In this document: positions 19,583 to 24,486 of the stretch, in pieces
Position numbering within the stretch: position 1 is the stretch's first letter
Layout: every line of letters begins with the position of its first letter
Program-made: the position numbers and the translations under genes
Notes under the pieces: model-generated
Seen by the model: the letters and a program-made list of their open reading frames with translations, nothing else
Databases searched by the model: none
Told to the model about the DNA's origin: nothing
Source of the DNA: Pelomyxa schiedti
Lineage: Eukaryota > Evosea > Pelobiontida > Pelomyxidae
NCBI GenBank assembly: GCA_020536535.1
Contig: JAHLWZ010000674.1
Coordinates: forward strand, 1,175 to 25,660
Reading direction: 5' to 3'
Length of the DNA stretch: 24,486 bases

Positions 19583-21312
19583 TTAACACAAACATCCCGT
19601 GCTTTTTTTGCAATAAAAAAAGTTTTGTTTGCCAACTTTATCCTTTTGGTTCTTTGTGGAAGAAATCAGTGATTTGTGTTGTTTGTGCAGGTGTTTGTCT
19701 TCTTTTTTTGGCCTGGCTTGGGTTGCTCTGTTCTGGTCCTTTTATGTTAGAAAAGTTAAGGATTTCAACACTGAATTGTTGTTGCTCTTGAGTAATGTGA
19801 TATCTTTATGAAAGTGCCACCACAGGTCCTTTGGTGTTGTGAAAACCATGGGTCAGTGGGACCTGGCGGTCTGTTCATAGCTCTGTGCGAAAGTTATAAA
19901 GAAGGTCGAGATAATACATAAATTCCTTTTCACTATTCCAAAATGGGGTGGCTTCGTTCTGCAAGAACCCTGTGTGGGTCAGATTAACACTGTTAATTTG
20001 ATTTATACATTGCACTGCCACCAATGGACCCGATAGTGGTCAACTTCGTCACTAAAGCTATGGTACACCGTGACGTGTGCGTTGCATGCAGCATTGACAG
20101 TCGCCATCCATGTCCTAAAATTCTAGCCCTATGAATGGTATTTTCCCAATTACTTGGACATACAGGACCATGGTCACCGTGATCTCGGTTGTTGTGGGTT
20201 ACAAATACTACACGCACGTAAGAAAGAGCATGTTAAAAATAACGGCACACAGTAAGCATGTATCATCTCGTGCTACATACAGCCTCGATTTTTATCGAAG
20301 AATAATAATGTTGGAGAAATGCAAACCAGAAGTGTATTCACAACATCAGAAGCCGGTCTGTACTTCAATAGAGGCTCGGAAAGCCGAATCTCGCATATGC
20401 CACCCTTTCTGTTATACTTGCACAAACCTGCACATCTTTTTATGTATGAAGTCAGAGGTTGGCTTCCCGCAGCACTTGCACAAACAGAGTCATTTTTGAA
20501 CTCCAAGAAACAGAAACAGCATCCAGTTTGGATCCAAATAAGCGCTGATTATAATCTACAAACAAAGCGAAGACATCTGGGTGAGGGCTGTCATCCCTAA
20601 ACCAATCCGTTGGCTCACAACTCAACGCCAGGAGTTCGTTTTGATGCTCCGTAACAACAAGTCTGCCAGCACTAGCACTAGCACTGGCACTCTCGCCCGC
20701 ACAGTCGCCATTGCTATTGCTATCCAAATCACCACCTCGCTCCGCCGCCGCTGATCCTGCACTCTCAACCACATTCTGCACAGTCAATGACGGCGTGATT
20801 GGCTCACTTGCACCACTGCCGTCTTTCTCCTGGTTGGTCTGATCAGCAGGAGCAGGCTTTGGCTTGTCCTTTCCATTTCCATTTCCATTTCCATTTCCAT
20901 TGCCGATGCCGCTGCTAATTCCAGTGCTATTGGCATTTACATGGACATTGGCATTGGCATTGACATTGACATTGGCCTTAACAATCCCAACGGCAGCGAA
21001 ATTGACAAGAGCATCGGAATTGGAACTGTTGCTGTCGCGAGCGACGACGAGCTTGTCCCCGCAGCGCCCCTCGCTCGCCTCCTCCTCGCCCACATCAGCA
21101 GGCTCGCCGGTCGGCATTATGGGCTCCCCCCCTCGCTCCAGAGACAGCGCGATGGCGAGCTCCAAGTCCGCGTCCAGCGACCTCAGCGGGGGCCTCTTGC
21201 GCACGACCACAGCCCCCGGGGGCGGGGCCTCGTCCCCGTTCTCTGCTGCTGCATCTGGTTGCCCTCCCCTTGGCTCACCGGCCGTGGGCGTCCTTGTTGT
21301 AGCAGTAGACAT
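19583..21312 (-). CDS. SPRTN: SPRTN (Spartan) DNA-protein crosslink metalloprotease
   Basis: SPRTN is a zinc protease that degrades proteins crosslinked to DNA during replication (family knowledge). Exons inferred: 21312-20486, 20435-20327, 20272-20251, 20207-20164, 20122-20009, 19969-19918, 19880-19772, then 19727-19583. An alternative end without the last intron is TGA at 19765-19767 (427 aa). A UIM-like helix (DADLELAIALSLERGG, about 47-62) is followed by a long low-complexity linker with NV, NA, NG and SA dipeptides. The SprT domain starts near 240: HPDVFALFVDYN, CAGLCKYNRKGGICEIRLSE, HEMIHAYLFV (about 313-322, the HExxH zinc site), then DHGDHGP with the third His, VTVYHSFSDEVD, HWWQCNG and TCGGTFIKI. 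No SHP, PIP or UBZ4 motif is visible after it; the tail is short and Lys-rich. Confidence 0.92.
19612..19617 (+). terminator. AATAAA poly(A) signal for the YCII-F-box-SPRY gene
   Basis: AATAAA lies 57 nt after the TGA at 19553-19555, followed by an A-run and a G/T-rich stretch (GTTTTGTTTG), the usual layout of a poly(A) site. It falls within the last SPRTN exon of the opposite strand if that exon is real, so the convergent genes overlap at their ends. Confidence 0.5.
20872..20990 (-). repeat. Hexanucleotide repeats (CCATTT)n and (CATTGG)n in SPRTN
   Basis: Five tandem CCATTT units (about 20872-20901) are followed by diverged ACATTGGCATTG-type units up to about 20976. On the coding strand they give NGNGNG and then NVNVNANANV alternating dipeptides in the linker between the UIM-like helix and the protease domain. 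A shorter GCACTA/GCACTG repeat near 20670-20692 gives SASASA. Confidence 0.75.
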
Positions 21313-21428
21313 CAACAATCAAATGCTTTTTTTTTCAAGTTTTTGGTGATTGGGTTTCTCTCTCTTACTGAGGAAATCTGTTGGTTTTGGTGGGTGGGTT
21401 GTAGGGGGAGGGTGATTGTGCCAATCAA

Positions 21429-24062
21429 CTATGGGTGTTGCTGGCAAAGTCTGGAATAGGCATCTTGGAACCTGCGCCTGATGTCGGGAAGATGTGAACC
21501 AAGTAGCGAAGAATTGCTGTCAATCCAGCACAGGGATGCATAGTGTATATTCAGAAGTTGAAGTATTTGGGAAATCTTTTGGTATTTTGGTGAGAAGTGG
21601 TTTTTTTGTTTTTGTTGGTTTGTGTTTGTTTGGCTGTTAGGGAGGGCAGTGAACTTACTGGGCTTTCTTTGTTACTTATGCGGGCGATGTAGTTGTGATT
21701 TATTGTATCTGCTGTGTCGGCTATAGCTTCTTGGGTGTCATTCAGTTCAGTATTCAGCTCGCGTACTTGCCTTAGCCTTAAAAAAAAAAAAAATTCCAGT
21801 TAGAAAAGTCTGGTACAAAGGGAGAACATCACACCATCTCTCTCTTTCTATTTCTGTTGGCTGGCGGTCTACTGTGCTGCGCCTTACTGTTTGAAGTTCA
21901 GCTTCCAGCGAGGCCACCACTTGTGAAATTATCGCCTGTTGCCCTTCTGTTTGTGCAAGTAGCTGGCAACTCTCAGTAAAAGATGATGAGGAAAAGTAGA
22001 TGAAAATACTGTTTCAATATCTTGCATTTTGTTGCTTACAACCTCTAGGTCATCTCTAAGGCCGTTCATCTGCAAATCTTGAGTTTTTCGAGAACTTGGG
22101 AAACTTAGAATACCTTGACTGTTTCACTGTATATTTTATTGTCAATTCCTCTCATTTGTCCAGCTTGCTTGATAAACCTCAGCTTCAATTCCTCACAGTC
22201 ACCATGAAACTGGTTAGCTATTTGTTCAAGAGTCCTTTCCCGCAAAAACGTGCGTGAATCTATACGCAGTAATTAATGGCAGCGTGAATTCTGGTTGGTC
22301 TCACCATTTACTAACAGAGGGGGGGCAGTTGGGGGTGCCAGTCGACTGGCTGCTGAAGAAGGTATTGGGGTGGATGCCACAGCGGATTGAGAGGATGGTG
22401 CAGCAGGTGTTTGGGGTGGTGCAGTGATGGGAGTTGGGGTGGTAGATGGTAGGGCCGGAAAAGGTTGTGCAGGAGTTGTAGTGGAGGTACCTCCAGGTAA
22501 GGGTGCGACAGTGGCAGCCGAGAGAGGGGGTGTTGTTGAAGGTGCTGTGGTGCTTGCACCTATCACGGGCACTGTTGAAGGAGCGGGTGTGGTTGTTGGT
22601 GTGGTGGAGGAAGGTAGAGGGAACGCTGGGGAGGGCAATGTTGTGGCCCCAGTTTCAGCTTTTGGCTGTGTGGTGCCAGTCGCGGTGCCTGTGGCAGGTT
22701 GCGTTGCACTACCCGTAAATAAGTTGGCAAATTGAGTTGTGCCAGATGGTGGTGTTGTGGATTGTGCAGGTGTGGAGGTAGTAGTGGGTAAAGCACCAAA
22801 CGCTGGTATCTGGGGAGTCGTTGCAGGAGTCGTTGTAGTAGCAGGAGTTGGAGTAGTTGTTGGCTGTGCTCCAAAGATAGGAAGGGTAGTGGGGGTAGCA
22901 GCAAGGGTATTGCCGGTTCCAGTGTTAGCAGTAGAAGAACCAGAAATAGAAAATCCAGTTCCAGGGAAGAGAGCCGCGGTTGTGGTGCCACCAGTGGTTG
23001 TGCCAGTGTTCTGCTCAGTCTTTGGCTGTGCACCAAACAACAACTGTGTAGGAGTAAGCCCAGTAGAGGCTGCAGGTGTCGCCGTGGATCCTGTGCTAGC
23101 ACCAGTACCAAATGTGGGAATAGTTGTAGCACCACTAGTAGACGCACCGGTACCAAACGTGGGAATAGCAGTACTAGCAGCAGCAGCAGCACCACCACCT
23201 GTAGCACCAGTACCAATGCCAAATGCGGGAATAGCAGAACCGGTGCCAGTGCCAGTGCCAAATGCAGGAATAGCTGTACTAGTCCCAGTGCCAAATGCGG
23301 GAATAGCAGAACCAGTGCCAGTGCCTGTGCCTGTGCCTGTGCCAGGGCCAAATGCAGGAATAGCAGTGGTGCTGGTCCCGGTGCCAGGGCCAAATGTGGG
23401 AATAGTAGTAGCCGTGCCAGTGCCAGTGCCAAAGGCGGGAATACCAGTCCCAGTCCCAGTGCCAGTGCCGAATGCGGGAATGGTTGCAGGCGTCGTGGTG
23501 GTGGTGGTGGCAGCAGGAGGGGGCACGCCAAACACGGGAGGCAGGAAACCCGTGCCCGTGCCGGTGGTCGCGGCGGCGGGCGTGGGGGTCGTCGCAGGGG
23601 GCGCTGCGGAGCCCGGGAACAGCTGCGCCGTGGTTGTGGGGGTGAAGCCCGGCGTGGCGGTGGCGGTTGCGGAGCCGGAGCCGGGGAACAGCTGCGCCGT
23701 CGTGGTGGGGGAGCCGGGCGGGGCGGCCGAGCCCGGGAACAGCTGCGCCGTGGTGGTGGGCGTGAAGCCAGGCGTGGCGGCTGCCGAGCCGGAGCCGGGG
23801 AACAGCTGGGCGGTCGTGATCGAGCCGGGCGGCGGGGCGACGCCGAACGCGGGGGGGACGAAGCCCGTCCCTGTCGTGGACGGTGTTGTGGAGGAGCCGG
23901 GCGGCGGGGGCCCAAAGAACGGGGGGAGGGTGATGGGGGGGGCGCCGGCAGGTGTTGCCGTGGACGCCGGGGTGCCTCCAAAGGGACCTATTGGGAACAT
24001 CAGGGGACAAAGGGGGGGTAGAGGGCAATAAACAACTTACCGAAGACGATGGGCGATGTCAT
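21429..24062 (-). CDS. NUP62: Nucleoporin Nup62 (FG repeats plus coiled coil)
   Basis: Nup62 is the central-channel subunit of the nuclear pore, with Nup54 and Nup58 (family knowledge). Exons inferred: 24062-24041, 23987-22305, 22259-22114, 22069-22010, 21971-21835, 21776-21659, 21575-21429; in frame, about 770 aa. The start is ATG at 24062 (MTSPIVFGPFGG) because a strong GTAAGT donor at 24040 joins it to the FG exon; ATG at 24000 is an in-frame alternative lying in that intron. Residues 1-568 are Thr/Gly/Ala/Pro-rich with many IPAFG, IPTFG and LPIFG cores and repeated AQLFPGS units. The C-terminal 200 residues are coiled coil and end with ISQILQLLNIHYASLCWID, matching the conserved Nup62 end segment (LN.H...L.WID). 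It lies 117 bp upstream of the SPRTN start. Confidence 0.88.
23090..23830 (-). repeat. FG-repeat array with GT-dipeptide spacers
   Basis: Between about 23090 and 23480 IP(A/T)FG cores recur roughly every 30-60 bases, separated by runs of GTGTGT (CCAGTG/CCTGTG hexamers on the + strand). From about 23600 to 23830 a longer unit with TTTAQLFPGS recurs four times. Both are part of the Nup62 FG domain and are very G+C-rich in the 23500-23990 part. Confidence 0.8.
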
Positions 24063-24486
24063 TTATTTTTTTTGGTGCTAGTGATCAATCCGGTGAAGAT
24101 ACCAGATTGCCTTCCAGGGGCATCACATTGCCAACAGTGTGGGAGGGCAGGCACTGGTTTACAGAGAGGGCAGTCACCAAACTGCTTCTCAGGTGTTCAT
24201 TCCCATTTCTCAGTCAAAATATCTTCTTGGAGAAATATTGGCCTGACGATTCAAGTTCAGCAGAGCGTGTTGGGTTTGAAAGCCAGTTTCTCTGAAATCT
24301 GTCCGTTTTTGGTTGTTGAAACCTTTTTGGGGTTCTCCCTTAGAGAAGAACGAATCTGTGCCTCGACGGGCGCGCAGCTCCCCACACTTCCAGGACCCTG
24401 CAGAGGATGTTACCGCAGCTGTGGCAGTCCTCTGAATGTTCGCACATGCACTGCCAAGACCTGAATTAAGGGGAAAACAATCAGTT
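24059..24486 (-). CDS. Possible cysteine-rich 3' exons of a gene entering from the right
   Basis: On the minus strand an acceptor at 24461-24466 (TTCAG) opens a frame reading WQCMCEHSEDCHSCGNILC down to about 24395, with six Cys and two His in a zinc-finger-like spacing. A GT-AG intron at about 24354-24394 can follow. A second Cys-rich segment in the same frame (CPLCKPVPALPHCWQCD, about 24110-24160) runs to TGA at 24059-24061, which would overlap the Nup62 ATG. The join between the two is unresolved (it needs an intron of about 130 nt), so this may be one or two exons, or Nup62 promoter that is open by chance. I cannot name the family. Confidence 0.3.

Noticed and set aside
23200-23480. CRISPR-like or satellite array
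   Set aside because: Unit spacing is irregular, units are coding FG cores in one frame, and the context is eukaryotic.
22563-23981. A 472-codon second frame on the minus strand
   Set aside because: Out-of-frame reading of the same repeats, dominated by Pro/Leu/Arg, with no recognisable domain.
22739-24031. A 430-codon open frame on the + strand opposite Nup62
   Set aside because: It is a shadow of the repetitive FG region: GTG/CCA repeats stay open in several frames. The minus strand has FG cores, correct splice phases and a recognisable Nup62 C-terminus.
1-24486. tRNA, rRNA, transposon or viral remnants
   Set aside because: I found no cloverleaf with A/B boxes, no rRNA-like stretch, no terminal repeats and no transposase or polymerase motifs by reading; a covariance-model and repeat search would be decisive.

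Overview
This is a compact protist-like nuclear genome segment. All protein genes can be rebuilt only by removing many GT-AG introns, mostly 36-60 nt (a few 66-87 nt), and every in-frame stop met on the way falls inside such an intron, so the standard code fits (TGA, TAG and TAA all serve as stops). The gene set (OCRL-type phosphatase, IRE/Rim15-type kinase, XRCC2, SPRTN, Nup62) is eukaryotic. I see no operons, bacterial genes, transposons, tRNAs, rRNAs or CRISPR arrays. I cannot name the species. Long animal-style introns are absent, and the mixture of families would fit an amoebozoan, early opisthokont or similar microbial eukaryote.

Layout, left to right: a partial unrecognised + gene (1-504); an OCRL/INPP5B-type inositol polyphosphate 5-phosphatase (+, 810-4761, about 20 exons); a convergent large helical protein with a cysteine cluster (-, 5011-8195), possibly Integrator-like; a 30-exon AGC kinase of the IREH1/Rim15/Greatwall group (-, 8535-13237); a divergent coiled-coil gene (+, 13434-14603) interrupted by a 100-N assembly gap with duplicated flanks; an unrecognised multi-exon gene (+, 14933-16348); an intronless XRCC2-like RAD51 paralogue with a degenerate Walker A (-, 16385-17746); head-to-head with it, only 40 bp away, a gene that appears to fuse a YCII domain to F-box and SPRY domains (+, 17787-19555); SPRTN DNA-protein crosslink protease (-, about 19583-21312); nucleoporin Nup62 (-, 21429-24062); and cysteine-rich 3' exons of a further - strand gene at the right edge.

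The genes do not form one pathway, but two DNA-repair genes (XRCC2, SPRTN) flank the F-box gene within 5 kb. Several unrelated proteins share in-frame hexanucleotide repeats giving alternating dipeptides (TA, NA, NG, GI/GT). The most unusual item is the YCII-F-box-SPRY architecture. Exon coordinates come from manual splicing checked for phase consistency; no transcript data were available.
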